Assembly (NCBI GenBank): GCA_964469165.1 | Contig: CAYXXZ010000001.1 | Location: 62,001-126,000 of the forward strand | From: CAYXXZ01 sp964469165 | GTDB lineage: Bacteria; Pseudomonadota; Gammaproteobacteria; Pseudomonadales; Porticoccaceae | Direction of reading: 5' to 3' | DNA length: 64,000 nt | In this document: one piece after another, positions 1 through 9,064 of the stretch | How positions within the stretch are numbered: position 1 is the first letter of the stretch | Layout of the letters: each line of letters begins with the position of its first letter | Position numbers and translations under genes: made by a program | Notes under the pieces: generated by a model | Told to the model about the DNA's origin: nothing | What the model saw: the letters and a program-made list of their open reading frames with translations, nothing else | The model's database searches: none

Positions 1-124
1 AACACAGGGCGTCGCCCACGCGCAGGCGCAACACAGTGACCAGATGGCGCGCGGCCTCCGCACCGAGCTCGATGGTCGCGTTCGCCGCCAGGGGCTGAGG
101 TGTGTGGATTCGGGTTATGCGCAT
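1..124 (-). CDS. rsmE: 16S rRNA m3U1498 methyltransferase RsmE, N-terminal part
   Basis: Only the first 41 codons are in the window; the gene runs off the left edge. The reading begins MRITRIHTPQPLA and continues through an ARHLVTVLRLRVGDAL segment. This is the PUA-like N-terminus of RsmE, which methylates U1498 of 16S rRNA at N3 using SAM. The start is the ATG read from 124. It is the last visible gene of the minus-strand SAM-cycle operon, separated from metF by a heptamer inverted repeat. The call rests on the short N-terminus alone. Confidence 0.75.
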   Translation of the reverse strand, partial: MRITRIHTPQPLAANATIELGAEAARHLVTVLRLRVGDALC

Positions 125-134
125 ATTGTCTCGC

Positions 135-279
135 GAGTTGCACGCTACACGTTTCACGTTGCACGTGGGTGCTGGCTGCAACGACACCGCTCTGACCTGA
201 CACCGTTGTACAGATAGTTCCGCACTCTGTCCGATACCTTGGCTTTTACGTGAAACCTGTAACGTGCAACGTGAAACTC
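135..279. repeat. Heptamer inverted repeat, family A copy 1
   Basis: Left arm 135-167 is four 7-nt units (GTTGCAC, GCTACAC, GTTTCAC, GTTGCAC). Right arm 248-279 is four units of the inverse type (GTGAAAC, CTGTAAC, GTGCAAC, GTGAAAC). The arms are about 80 nt apart, and the right arm ends flush against the metF stop codon. This fills the metF-rsmE gap. Confidence 0.8.
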
Positions 280-1116
280 CTAGTCAATTCCAAGATTGGC
301 AAGAATACCCAACGTGGGCTCCGCCTGGTTCATGGTGTAGAAGTGAAATCCCGGTGCGCCGCCGGCGATGAGCCTTTCGCACAGGCGCGTCACCACGTCC
401 TCGCCGTAGGCTTTGAGGACACCGCCGTCGTCGCCGAAGCTGCTCAACTTCCAGCGCAGCCAGCGCGGAATTTCCGCGCCGCAGTTGTCGGAAAAACGCA
501 CCAGGTTCTGGAAATTGGTGATGGGCATGATGCCGGGGATCACCGGCCTGTCGACGCCCTGACGCGCGCACTCGTCCATGAAGTAAAAATAGGCGTCGGC
601 GTTGTAGAAGTACTGGGTAATGGCGTTGTCGGCGCCAGCGCGAAATTTCTCTCCGAGCCAGTACACGTCCTTGTCATAACTCTGCGCATCCGGATGAATT
701 TCCGGGTAGGCCGCCACGCTGATGGTGAAGTGATCGCCAAAGCGGCCGCGGATGATGGCGACCAGCTCGTTGGCGTTGACCAGCTTGTGCGCCCCCATAC
801 CGGAGGGCACGTCGCCGCGCAGCGCCACCACCCGGCGCACGCCGGCATCCTTGTAGCTTTGCAACAACGCCAATACCGCCTCCTCGCTATCGGCCCCCAC
901 GGAAAGGTGGGGCGCCACATCATGGCCGTCGCGATGGATCTGCTCGACGATCTCCCGGGTGTTGTCACGGGTAGAACCACCGGCACCGTAGGTGACGGAA
1001 AAATACTCGGGCTCGAGCGCCGCCAGGCGGTCGCGCACGACAAGCAGCTTCTCGCGCCCCTCGGGGGTCTTTGGGGGGAAGAATTCGAAGCTGATTTTTG
1101 GGGTGGTTGTTGGCAT
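280..1116 (-). CDS. metF: 5,10-methylenetetrahydrofolate reductase MetF
   Basis: 278 aa, close to the family's usual 280-300. MetF reduces 5,10-methylene-THF to 5-methyl-THF, the methyl donor for homocysteine remethylation; it is a cytoplasmic FAD enzyme with a TIM-barrel fold. The N-terminal ISFEFFPPKT motif carries the catalytic Glu. It is followed by FSVTYGAGGSTRDNT and a central VALRGD segment, all typical of MetF. The ATG at 1116 gives the standard N-terminus. The gene lies downstream of ahcY on the same strand, so homocysteine made by AhcY and methyl-THF made here meet in one operon. Confidence 0.97.
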   Translation of the reverse strand: MPTTTPKISFEFFPPKTPEGREKLLVVRDRLAALEPEYFSVTYGAGGSTRDNTREIVEQIHRDGHDVAPHLSVGADSEEAVLALLQSYKDAGVRRVVALRGDVPSGMGAHKLVNANELVAIIRGRFGDHFTISVAAYPEIHPDAQSYDKDVYWLGEKFRAGADNAITQYFYNADAYFYFMDECARQGVDRPVIPGIMPITNFQNLVRFSDNCGAEIPRWLRWKLSSFGDDGGVLKAYGEDVVTRLCERLIAGGAPGFHFYTMNQAEPTLGILANLGID

Positions 1117-1172
1117 GTTGGTTGGTACCTTGGTTGTTCGTCGTTGGTGGTGGCCCGAGGTTGTTTGTGAGA

Positions 1173-1274
1173 GGTCTGACGTCGGACGTCTAACGTCTGA
1201 CGCTTTGGCGGCTCCGCCGCTAAAAAACCGCTCTTAATCTTTTGCGTCAGACGTTAGACATCCAGCGTCAGACC
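1173..1274. repeat. Heptamer inverted repeat, family B copy 1
   Basis: Left arm 1173-1202 holds GTCTGAC, GTCGGAC, GTCTAAC, GTCTGAC. Right arm 1244-1274 holds GTCAGAC, GTTAGAC, ATCCAGC, GTCAGAC. About 28 of 31 positions pair. The spacer of about 41 nt contains a small GGCGG/CCGCC hairpin and an A-run. It lies between ahcY and metF. Confidence 0.85.
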
Positions 1275-1308
1275 CCTCGAACAAAACTCCAATCTCTAAA
1301 AACGCACC

Positions 1309-2697
<1,389 letters not shown>

Positions 2698-2718
2698 GGT
2701 TCGGAGTCCTTGGTTAGA

Positions 2719-2749
2719 GGTCTGACGTCTGACGTCTGACGTCTGACGC
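2719..2749. repeat. Heptamer repeat arm, family B copy 2 (left)
   Basis: Four perfect tandem GTCTGAC units at 2720-2747, bordered by G and GC. It lies in the leader of ahcY and pairs in inverted orientation with the arm at 3182-3205. The two arms enclose the four-helix-bundle gene. Confidence 0.9.
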
Positions 2750-2799
2750 AAAAGCGGTCGGACGTTGAGAGTCTCTGCCGGACCAAGGCGCCGTGGCGC

Positions 2800-3156
2800 T
2801 CAGGGTTTCAATTTCTGTGTCAAGTTGTTGAGCATGGCGAACAGGTGTTCGATCTGCTCGCTCAATGTATCTGACTGGCCGATAAATCCCAGTCGCTGCG
2901 CAATTTCAATCTGCGTTTCCAGTTCAAACAAAGAACCTCGGGCGATCCGTAAAAAGCGAATGAACTCCTTGTCAGACCCTCTCCCCGAGCCTTCGGCAAT
3001 GTTTGACGGCAAACTGACAGCGGCACGGCGCATTTGCGTCATTAGTCCGAATTTTTCCGTATCCGGAAAAGACCCCGTCACCCGATACACCTCGGTGACA
3101 AGCTCCATGGCCGTCCGCCAAACCATCAACCGCTGATATCTGCGACCAATCGCCAC
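2800..3156 (-). CDS. Four-helix-bundle protein of the S23 / 23S rRNA intervening-sequence family
   Basis: 118 aa. The sequence has the hallmarks of the S23/IVP family: YQRLMVWRTAMEL at the N-terminus, then TQMRRAAVSLPSNIAEGSGR, then FIRFLRIARGSLFELETQ. Family members fold as four-helix bundles and are often encoded inside intervening sequences of 23S rRNA genes; others are free-standing and their biochemical role is unknown. The start is GTG at 3156, with a purine-rich AGGGAGG a few bases upstream. The gene sits between metK and ahcY and is bracketed by inverted heptamer arms at 2719-2749 and 3182-3205, so it looks like a cassette placed in the operon. No function in the SAM cycle should be assumed. 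Confidence 0.9.
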   Translation of the reverse strand: MAIGRRYQRLMVWRTAMELVTEVYRVTGSFPDTEKFGLMTQMRRAAVSLPSNIAEGSGRGSDKEFIRFLRIARGSLFELETQIEIAQRLGFIGQSDTLSEQIEHLFAMLNNLTQKLKP

Positions 3157-3181
3157 ATGCCCTCCCTGGCACCATCTTTTA

Positions 3182-3205
3182 GCGTCAGACGTCAGACGTC
3201 AGACC
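3182..3205. repeat. Heptamer repeat arm, family B copy 2 (right)
   Basis: Three perfect GTCAGAC units followed by C, the inverse of the arm at 2719-2749. It starts about 25 nt upstream of the four-helix-bundle start codon and ends about 10 nt from the metK stop. Confidence 0.9.
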
Positions 3206-3214
3206 AAAAGGCGC

Positions 3215-4423
3215 TCACAGCGCCGCCTTGAGTGCCTCCGCCTTATCCATCCGCTCCCACGTAAACGCCGTTGCCGTTTCTTCCTTCCAGGTGCCATTGT
3301 CCTTCCAGCGGTAGCTGTACTCGAAAGGATCGCGGCCGAAGTGGCCGTAGGTGGCGGTGGGCTGGTAGATCGGGTGGAGCAGGTCGAGCATGCGGGTGAT
3401 GGCGTAGGGGCGCAGGTCGAACACTTCGCGGATCGCCGCCACCAGTTTGTCGTCACTCACCTTGCCGGTGCCGAAAGTATTGATGGAAATCGAGGTCGGT
3501 TCGGCCACGCCGATGGCGTAGGACACCTGGATCTCGCACTTGTCCGCAAGGCCGGCCGCAACCACGTTCTTGGCCACGTAGCGCCCCGCGTAGGCCGCGG
3601 AGCGGTCGACCTTGGAGGGATCCTTGCCGGAGAAGGCGCCGCCGCCGTGGTGGGCCATGCCGCCGTAGGTGTCGACGATGATCTTGCGTCCGGTGAGACC
3701 GCAGTCGCCCATGGGGCCGCCGATCACGAACTTGCCGGTCGGGTTGATATGGTAGCGGGTGCCGGCGTGCAGCCACTCGACAGGCAACACCTTGTGGATG
3801 ATTTCCTCGCGCACCGCCTCCTGCAGATCCTTGAGGGCGATGTCCTCCGCGTGCTGGGTGGACAGCACCACCGCATCCACCGCCACCGGCTTGCCATTTT
3901 CGTAGCGCAGGGTCACCTGGCTCTTGGCATCGGGACGCAGCCAGGGCAGCGTGCCGTCGCGGCGCACCTGCGACTGGCGTTCCACCAGGCGGTGGGAATA
4001 GTAGATCGGCGCCGGCATCAGCATGTCGGTTTCGTTGGTGGCGTAGCCGAACATCAGGCCCTGATCACCGGCACCCTGATCTTCGGGCCTGGCGCGATCC
4101 ACCCCCTGGTTGATGTCCGGCGACTGCTTGCCGATGGCGTTGAGCACCGCACAGGAGGCGCCGTCGAAGCCCACCGCGGAACTGTTGTAGCCGATGCCGG
4201 TGATGACTTCGCGGATGATGTCCTCCAGATCGACGTAGCAGGTGGTGGTCAGCTCTCCCGCGACCACGGCCATACCGGTTTTTACCAGGGTTTCCACCGC
4301 CACTCTGGCGTATTTGTCGCGCGCGATGATGGCGTCGAGCACCGCATCGGATATCTGATCCGCCATCTTGTCAGGATGGCCTTCGGATACGGACTCGGAG
4401 GTGAAAATACTGTACTGGCTCAT
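3215..4423 (-). CDS. metK: S-adenosylmethionine synthetase MetK
   Basis: 402 aa, near the usual 380-400. It makes SAM from ATP and methionine as a cytoplasmic homotetramer. Motifs seen are FTSESVSEGHPDKMADQISD at the N-terminus, the GAGDQGLMFGYA ATP-binding block, and GGGAFSGKDPSKVDRS in the C-terminal half, which carries the glycine-rich P-loop-like segment. The ATG at 4423 is clear. It is immediately downstream of the sahR-like regulator (41 nt), and only an 18-bp palindrome lies between them. Confidence 0.98.
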   Translation of the reverse strand: MSQYSIFTSESVSEGHPDKMADQISDAVLDAIIARDKYARVAVETLVKTGMAVVAGELTTTCYVDLEDIIREVITGIGYNSSAVGFDGASCAVLNAIGKQSPDINQGVDRARPEDQGAGDQGLMFGYATNETDMLMPAPIYYSHRLVERQSQVRRDGTLPWLRPDAKSQVTLRYENGKPVAVDAVVLSTQHAEDIALKDLQEAVREEIIHKVLPVEWLHAGTRYHINPTGKFVIGGPMGDCGLTGRKIIVDTYGGMAHHGGGAFSGKDPSKVDRSAAYAGRYVAKNVVAAGLADKCEIQVSYAIGVAEPTSISINTFGTGKVSDDKLVAAIREVFDLRPYAITRMLDLLHPIYQPTATYGHFGRDPFEYSYRWKDNGTWKEETATAFTWERMDKAEALKAAL

Positions 4424-4446
4424 GGTTTATGTACTCTTGTCAGTGA

Positions 4447-4464
4447 GGGCCTGTTAACAGGCCC
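4447..4464. promoter_or_regulatory. 18-bp perfect palindrome between regulator and metK
   Basis: GGGCCTGTTAACAGGCCC overlaps the first base of the regulator's stop codon and lies just before metK. As RNA it would form a 7-bp stem with a TTAA loop and has no following T-run. It could be a weak attenuator, processing site or protein-binding site; the sequence does not decide. Confidence 0.45.
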
Positions 4465-5477
4465 TAGTCAGCGCCACCGGGCGCCTTGAGAAATTGACGA
4501 ATCTGAATGGAGAATCCGTTTTTCAAGGCGAGGAATTCACTGCCGCCCTCCGCAAGCCCCGCCGCCAGAGCCCAGCGCCCCAGTTCTTCCGGCTCGAAAC
4601 CGAGCCACAGATCGCCGCAGGCTTCGCGCACCCAATCCTGGTCGTGGTTGCACAGCTCGGTCACCACCAGTACACCATTGTCGGTCAGACAGCCGGCCAG
4701 ATCGCGGATGATGGCCGCGGGCGCCGGGGTGTGGTGCAACACCATATTGAGGGTGATGGCATCCGCGCGCAGCACCTGCAACTGCGGACTGGCGGTATCA
4801 CCGAGGATGAAATCGATGTCCGTCAGGCCGCTTTCCGCCGCCAGGGCCCGCGCTCGGGCGAGCATCTCGGCGGCGTTGTCCAGGGCGATCACCCGGCCGA
4901 AGCGGTGCCACAGCCCCGGCAGCAGTTCGCCTTCGCCCGGGCCAATCTCCAACGCTATCTTGCCATTCAGCGGGCCGTAGCGGTCGAGGGTGGCGAGCAC
5001 CGCCTCGCCATACTGGGGATAGCTCGCGATCAGATCCTGCTGCTCGCGGAATTTGCCCGCATTGACGCGAAAGAACGCCCGCGAGGCGGCGGCGCGGCTG
5101 TTCTGCACCTCGTCGAAGCGACGCGCCACGTCCTCGGGCAGCGCAAGGGTATCGGCGGCGGCGTAGATGGCTTCGCACAGATCCCGGTGCCGCCCCGGCT
5201 CAACGGTGCGGCGATAGAAGATGTGAGTGCCCTCTCGCCGCGGGCTCACCAGCCCCGCCTTCGACATCAGCTTGAGATGGTGGCTCAGGGCATTCTGGCG
5301 CATGGCAAAGATGTCGGAAAGCTCCAATGCGCCGAAGGCGTTGTTGCTCAGGGCGCGCAGGATCTGCAGACGCAGCGGATCGCCCGCTGCCTTGAGCAGG
5401 GTCGCCAGAGACTCTTCGCAGCCTGCCTGTTCGGCGGTGCGAAAGTCGTCGGAAGCTTTCCGGATGCGCGCGTTCAT
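4464..5477 (-). CDS. sahR: SahR-like ArsR-family regulator fused to a SAM-dependent methyltransferase domain
   Basis: 337 aa from ATG 5477. Residues about 15-95 form an ArsR-type winged helix (LKAAGDPLRLQILRAL ... RQNALSHHLKLMSKAGLVS). Residues about 140-330 form a class I methyltransferase fold with the SAM/SAH-binding LEIGPGEGELLP motif. This two-domain architecture is that of SahR, described as an S-adenosylhomocysteine-responsive regulator of SAM-cycle genes in Proteobacteria. Its position ahead of metK, ahcY and metF fits. A longer in-frame reading from a TTG at 5498 would start inside the palindrome and is less likely. The SAH-sensing role is inferred from architecture and neighbours. 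No metal-binding Cys pair is evident in the recognition helix region. Confidence 0.85.
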   Translation of the reverse strand: MNARIRKASDDFRTAEQAGCEESLATLLKAAGDPLRLQILRALSNNAFGALELSDIFAMRQNALSHHLKLMSKAGLVSPRREGTHIFYRRTVEPGRHRDLCEAIYAAADTLALPEDVARRFDEVQNSRAAASRAFFRVNAGKFREQQDLIASYPQYGEAVLATLDRYGPLNGKIALEIGPGEGELLPGLWHRFGRVIALDNAAEMLARARALAAESGLTDIDFILGDTASPQLQVLRADAITLNMVLHHTPAPAAIIRDLAGCLTDNGVLVVTELCNHDQDWVREACGDLWLGFEPEELGRWALAAGLAEGGSEFLALKNGFSIQIRQFLKAPGGAD

Positions 5478-5491
5478 GGCTTGGCATACTA

Positions 5492-5541
5492 TCACCAATC
5501 CCGCCTATATCAAATTTTTTTGATATAGGCGGGATTGGTGT
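5492..5541. promoter_or_regulatory. Probable SahR operator: 22-bp perfect inverted repeat
   Basis: Arms 5493-5514 and 5519-5540 are perfectly complementary with only TTTT between them; the core reads TATATCAA then TTGATATA. It lies 15 nt upstream of the regulator's ATG and in the divergent region facing the DASS transporter gene. Its AT-rich symmetric core suits an ArsR-type dimer. An autoregulatory operator for the whole SAM-cycle operon is the simplest reading (inference). Confidence 0.65.
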
Positions 5542-5553
5542 TGTTCCACTGCG

Positions 5554-5675
5554 TCTTCACGTTGCACGTTTCACGCAAGAGAGAGGCGGGCCGCGGGTTG
5601 GTGAGGCTATCCGTACCAGAGCACGTGGCCAGTGTGACGTTCTCGCCACAGACACCTTCGCGCAACGTGCAACTC
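5554..5675. repeat. Heptamer inverted repeat, family A copy 2
   Basis: Left arm at 5554-5576 (TCTTCAC, GTTGCAC, GTTTCAC) and a shorter right arm at 5660-5675 (GCGCAAC, GTGCAAC). Spacer is about 83 nt. It lies between the operator and the DASS transporter gene. Confidence 0.65.
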
Positions 5676-5776
5676 AGCAACAGAACAAAGCAGCGGCTGG
5701 CGTTCCCGCTCGCGGCGTAAATGATAAACTCCCGCGCCATTACACAGGCAGCAGACCGATAACGGGAACACGCATC

Positions 5777-7114
5777 ATGAAAAGACTGCTCGTCCGCGGC
5801 CTGGCGCTGGCCGCCGGCATCGTTGCCATCAGCACCGGCGTGGAGGCCGAGGGGGAGGAACTTCTCGGCCTGCTGGTGTTGTGGGTCATCGCTTTTCTGT
5901 GGATCTCGGAAACCTTCCATATCACCATCACCGCCTTGCTGGTTCCGGTGCTGGCGGTCACCATGGGCTTGCTGGACATGCGCGGCGCGCTGGCCAATTT
6001 CGCTCACCCCATCATTTTCCTGTTCCTGGGCGGTTTTGCCCTGGCCGCGGCGATGCATGCGCAGGGGCTCGACAAATGGCTGGCCCAGGCGGTGCTGCAA
6101 TTCACCAAGGGCCGCCTGAGCCATGCCGTGGTGTTGCTGGCGGCAGTCACGGTGCCGCTGTCGTTCTGGATCAGCAACACCGCCGTGACGGCCATGATGC
6201 TGCCACTGATGCTGGGCTTGCTGTCCCAGAAGGAAGATCTGCCCCTCAAGACCCAATCCTTCAGCCTGCTGCTCATCGCCTATTCCGCCACCATCGGCGG
6301 CATGGGTACCGTGGTGGCGTCGCCACCCAATGCCATCGTTGCCGCCGAATTGGGGCTCAATTTCGTCCAGTGGTTGTATGTGGGCATCCCCATGGTGGTG
6401 CTGCTGTGGCCGTTGATGCTGCTGGTTCTGTACCTGGTGTTGAAGCCGGACTTTGCCGACGGCAAGGTCGTCGTGGAAAAGGAGCCCTTCGAATGGACGG
6501 CGCCGCGCAGGATGTTGCTGGTGATCTTCACTCTGACGGTAGCTGGCTGGCTGCTGGGGCAGCCGCTGTCGCAATGGTTGGGCGTCGGCAACACGGATAC
6601 CCTGGTCGCGCTGATGGCAGTGTTGCTGCTGGCCGGAACCGGCGTCGTGGATTGGAAAAGTATCGAAAAATCCTCCGACTGGGGCGTGCTGCTGCTGTTC
6701 GGTGGCGGCCTGACCCTGAGCTCGGTGCTCGGCAGCAGCGGCGCCAGCGAATTTCTCGGCTTCGGCCTGGCCCACCTGATCGAGGGCTGGGGCCTGGTGC
6801 TGGTGATGCTGGCGCTGGTCGCCTTCGTGCAGTTTTTCGGCGAGATCACCAGCAACACCGCCGCGACCGCACTGCTGGTACCCATCTTCATCACCCTGCC
6901 GGCGGACGTGGTCAGCCCCACCCAGGCCGTGCTGGCGGTGGGCATTTGCGCTTCCTGCGCCTTCATGTTGCCGGTTGCCACGCCGCCCAATGCGCTGGTA
7001 TACGGTACCGGCAAAGTGCCGCAAAAGACCATGATGCGGGTTGGCCTGGTGCTCAACCTGTCGTGCACAGCACTGCTGACGGTGGTGTTCAGTCAGTTTT
7101 ATCAGGAGTTGTGA
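5777..7114 (+). CDS. DASS/SLC13-family sodium:anion (dicarboxylate) symporter
   Basis: 445 aa inner-membrane protein with about 11-12 hydrophobic segments. The two inverted halves each carry the family's SNT signature (residues 133-135 and 359-361). Each is followed by a proline-asparagine element (SPPNAIVAAE near 182; TPPNALVYG near 402). Family members import C4-dicarboxylates, citrate or sulfate with sodium; the exact substrate cannot be read from the sequence. It is transcribed away from the SAM-cycle operon. Heptamer repeats flank it on both sides, so it is probably its own transcription unit. Confidence 0.9.
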   Translation: MKRLLVRGLALAAGIVAISTGVEAEGEELLGLLVLWVIAFLWISETFHITITALLVPVLAVTMGLLDMRGALANFAHPIIFLFLGGFALAAAMHAQGLDKWLAQAVLQFTKGRLSHAVVLLAAVTVPLSFWISNTAVTAMMLPLMLGLLSQKEDLPLKTQSFSLLLIAYSATIGGMGTVVASPPNAIVAAELGLNFVQWLYVGIPMVVLLWPLMLLVLYLVLKPDFADGKVVVEKEPFEWTAPRRMLLVIFTLTVAGWLLGQPLSQWLGVGNTDTLVALMAVLLLAGTGVVDWKSIEKSSDWGVLLLFGGGLTLSSVLGSSGASEFLGFGLAHLIEGWGLVLVMLALVAFVQFFGEITSNTAATALLVPIFITLPADVVSPTQAVLAVGICASCAFMLPVATPPNALVYGTGKVPQKTMMRVGLVLNLSCTALLTVVFSQFYQEL

Positions 7115-7123
7115 GCGCTTTTA

Positions 7124-7270
7124 AGTTTCACGTTACACGTTTCATGTTGCACGTGTGACCAGCAGCAACATTCGGTGCTCAAACTTGGCATCGAGGTATA
7201 GTTGGTTCGCCAGAACATCGCCGGCCGCGGCTTTCTTTTACGTGCAACATGAAACGTGTAACGTGAAACT
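7124..7270. repeat. Heptamer inverted repeat, family A copy 3 (perfect arms)
   Basis: Arms 7124-7154 and 7240-7270 are perfectly complementary over 31 nt. The left arm reads as GTTTCAC, GTTACAC, GTTTCAT, GTTGCAC. The spacer is 85 nt. It fills the gap between the DASS transporter and phoA and is the best-preserved copy. Confidence 0.9.
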
Positions 7271-7294
7271 CACACCACAAGGAAACAATCCGCC

Positions 7295-8863
7295 ATGAAC
7301 AAAAAAATGTACGCCGGGCTGCTGGCGGCCGCGCTGGTCGCAGGCCCGGTCGGTGCCGCCGAGACTCATACCACCGTCTATTGGCAACAGCAGGGCCAGA
7401 GTGCGCTGCAAGCCGCGCTGGCTGCGCAGCCGAACACCGGCAAGGCCAAAAACATCATTCTCTTCGTCGGCGATGGCAATGGCATTACCTCTGTGACCGC
7501 CACCCGCATCTTCGACGGGCAATCGCGCGGCGGCAACGGCGAGGAAAACGTCTTGAGTTACGAGCGCTTTCCCCATGTGGCGCTGGCCAAGACCTACAAC
7601 ACCAACATGCAGACCCCGGATTCCGCCGGCACCATGAGCGCGATCATGACCGGCGTCAAAACCCGTGCCGGCGTCATTTCCCTGGGGCCGGAAGTCACCA
7701 CCAGCGAATGCGCGGGCACCGATCGGGCAGTGCTGCCGACCCTGCTGGAAGAGGCGGCGCGCCGCGGTCTCGCCACCGGCATCGTCACCACCACGCGCGT
7801 CACCCACGCGACCCCTGCCGCCACCTATGCCCACAGCCCGCAGCGCGACTGGGAAGACGACAGCCAGATTCCCGAGACCATGCGGGAAAACTGCCGCGAT
7901 ATCGCCCGCCAGCTGGTGGAATTCGAATACGGCACCGGTATCGATGTGGTGATGGGCGGCGGTCGCCGCCATTTCATGCCCGGCAGCGCGACGGACCCGG
8001 AATACCCGAGTAAACACGGCAAGCGCGGCGACGGTCGCAACCTCATCGAAGAATGGCAGGCGCGCAACCCCGACGGCGTCTACGCCTGGAACCGCGCCCA
8101 GTTCGACGCCATCGACGCTGCCGCCACAGGTAACATTTTCGCGCTGTTCGAACCCAGTCACATGCATTTCGAAGCAGATCGCGAGGAATTCGCCGCAGAT
8201 GAGCCCTCCCTGGCCGAGATGACCGCGCTCGCCATCGACCGCCTCGGCCGCGAGGACAAGGGCTTCTTCCTGATGGTGGAAGGCGGGCGCATCGACCACG
8301 CCCACCACGCCGGCAATGCCTACCGGGCGCTCACGGATGGCCAGGCCTTCGCCGCGGCGGTGCAGACCGCGATCGACAAGGTGAACGGCGAGGATACCCT
8401 GATCATCGTCACCGCCGACCACAGCCACACGCTGACCATGGCCGGTTACCCGATGCGCGGCAACCCCATCCTGGGCCATGTGGTGAGCGTCGATGAACGG
8501 GGCGCGCCCATGGATGAGCCCTACCCCGCCGTCGACGGCAAGCCCTACACCACCCTCGCCTACGCCAACGGCCCCGGTCACGCCCTTCACGACGCCATCG
8601 CCGAGCGCGAAGCCAAGGGCGGCGCGCCGGGCCGCGCCGACACCAGCACCATCGACCCCACCGCCAAGAACTACTTCCAGGAAAGCCTGGTGCCCCACTA
8701 CTCGGAGACTCACGGCGGCGAAGACGTGGCCATCTACGCCACCGGCCCCTGGGCCCACCTCATTCACGGCGTGCAGGAGCAGAGTTATATCTATTACGTG
8801 ATGAGGCATGCTTTGGTTGGGTCTGACGTCGGACGTCTAACGTCGGACGCCAAGATGGAGTAA
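7295..8863 (+). CDS. phoA: Alkaline phosphatase (PhoA family)
   Basis: 522 aa with a Sec signal peptide (residues 1-22, cleaved after VGAA), so periplasmic. It hydrolyses phosphomonoesters for phosphate scavenging. The metal-binding VGDGNG motif is at about 58-63, and the TPDSAGT nucleophile motif has its Ser at 110. Further metal ligands lie in GGRIDHAHHAGNA and TADHSHT. The usual GDGMG appears here as GDGNG. The last 15 residues or so (from GSDVGRLTSD) are encoded by a family B heptamer arm that has fused to the 3' end, so the native terminus was probably near YYVMRHAL. Confidence 0.93.
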   Translation: MNKKMYAGLLAAALVAGPVGAAETHTTVYWQQQGQSALQAALAAQPNTGKAKNIILFVGDGNGITSVTATRIFDGQSRGGNGEENVLSYERFPHVALAKTYNTNMQTPDSAGTMSAIMTGVKTRAGVISLGPEVTTSECAGTDRAVLPTLLEEAARRGLATGIVTTTRVTHATPAATYAHSPQRDWEDDSQIPETMRENCRDIARQLVEFEYGTGIDVVMGGGRRHFMPGSATDPEYPSKHGKRGDGRNLIEEWQARNPDGVYAWNRAQFDAIDAAATGNIFALFEPSHMHFEADREEFAADEPSLAEMTALAIDRLGREDKGFFLMVEGGRIDHAHHAGNAYRALTDGQAFAAAVQTAIDKVNGEDTLIIVTADHSHTLTMAGYPMRGNPILGHVVSVDERGAPMDEPYPAVDGKPYTTLAYANGPGHALHDAIAEREAKGGAPGRADTSTIDPTAKNYFQESLVPHYSETHGGEDVAIYATGPWAHLIHGVQEQSYIYYVMRHALVGSDVGRLTSDAKME

Positions 8864-8969
8864 GACCCAAGTCCTCAATACTTGCTGCGCTCCGCAGTTT
8901 GCCGGTGTCATTTTCAGCGGGAAGTGGCACCAAAAAAAGCGTCAGACTTCAGACGTCCGACGTCAGACC
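8820..8969. repeat. Heptamer inverted repeat, family B copy 3
   Basis: Left arm 8820-8850 holds GTCTGAC, GTCGGAC, GTCTAAC, GTCGGAC and is translated as the phoA tail. Right arm 8939-8969 holds GTCAGAC, TTCAGAC, GTCCGAC, GTCAGAC. Spacer is about 88 nt. It lies between phoA and tkt. Confidence 0.85.
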
Positions 8970-9064
8970 TTCCATCGGCTATTTACTGATCAGCCCTGGT
9001 ACGGGACAATAATGCCCCCTTAAATCCACTCCCAGCCATTTCCCCAATCCCAGGAGCCCCCCGC

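Noticed and set aside
2698..2799. SAH riboswitch ahead of ahcY
   Set aside because: Known upstream of ahcY in some Proteobacteria, but this leader is mainly GTCTGAC repeats and I could not recognise the riboswitch core.
5492..5541. Intrinsic terminator between the divergent genes
   Set aside because: The T-run is in the loop, not after the stem, and no gene ends here; both flanking genes start here, so an operator fits better.
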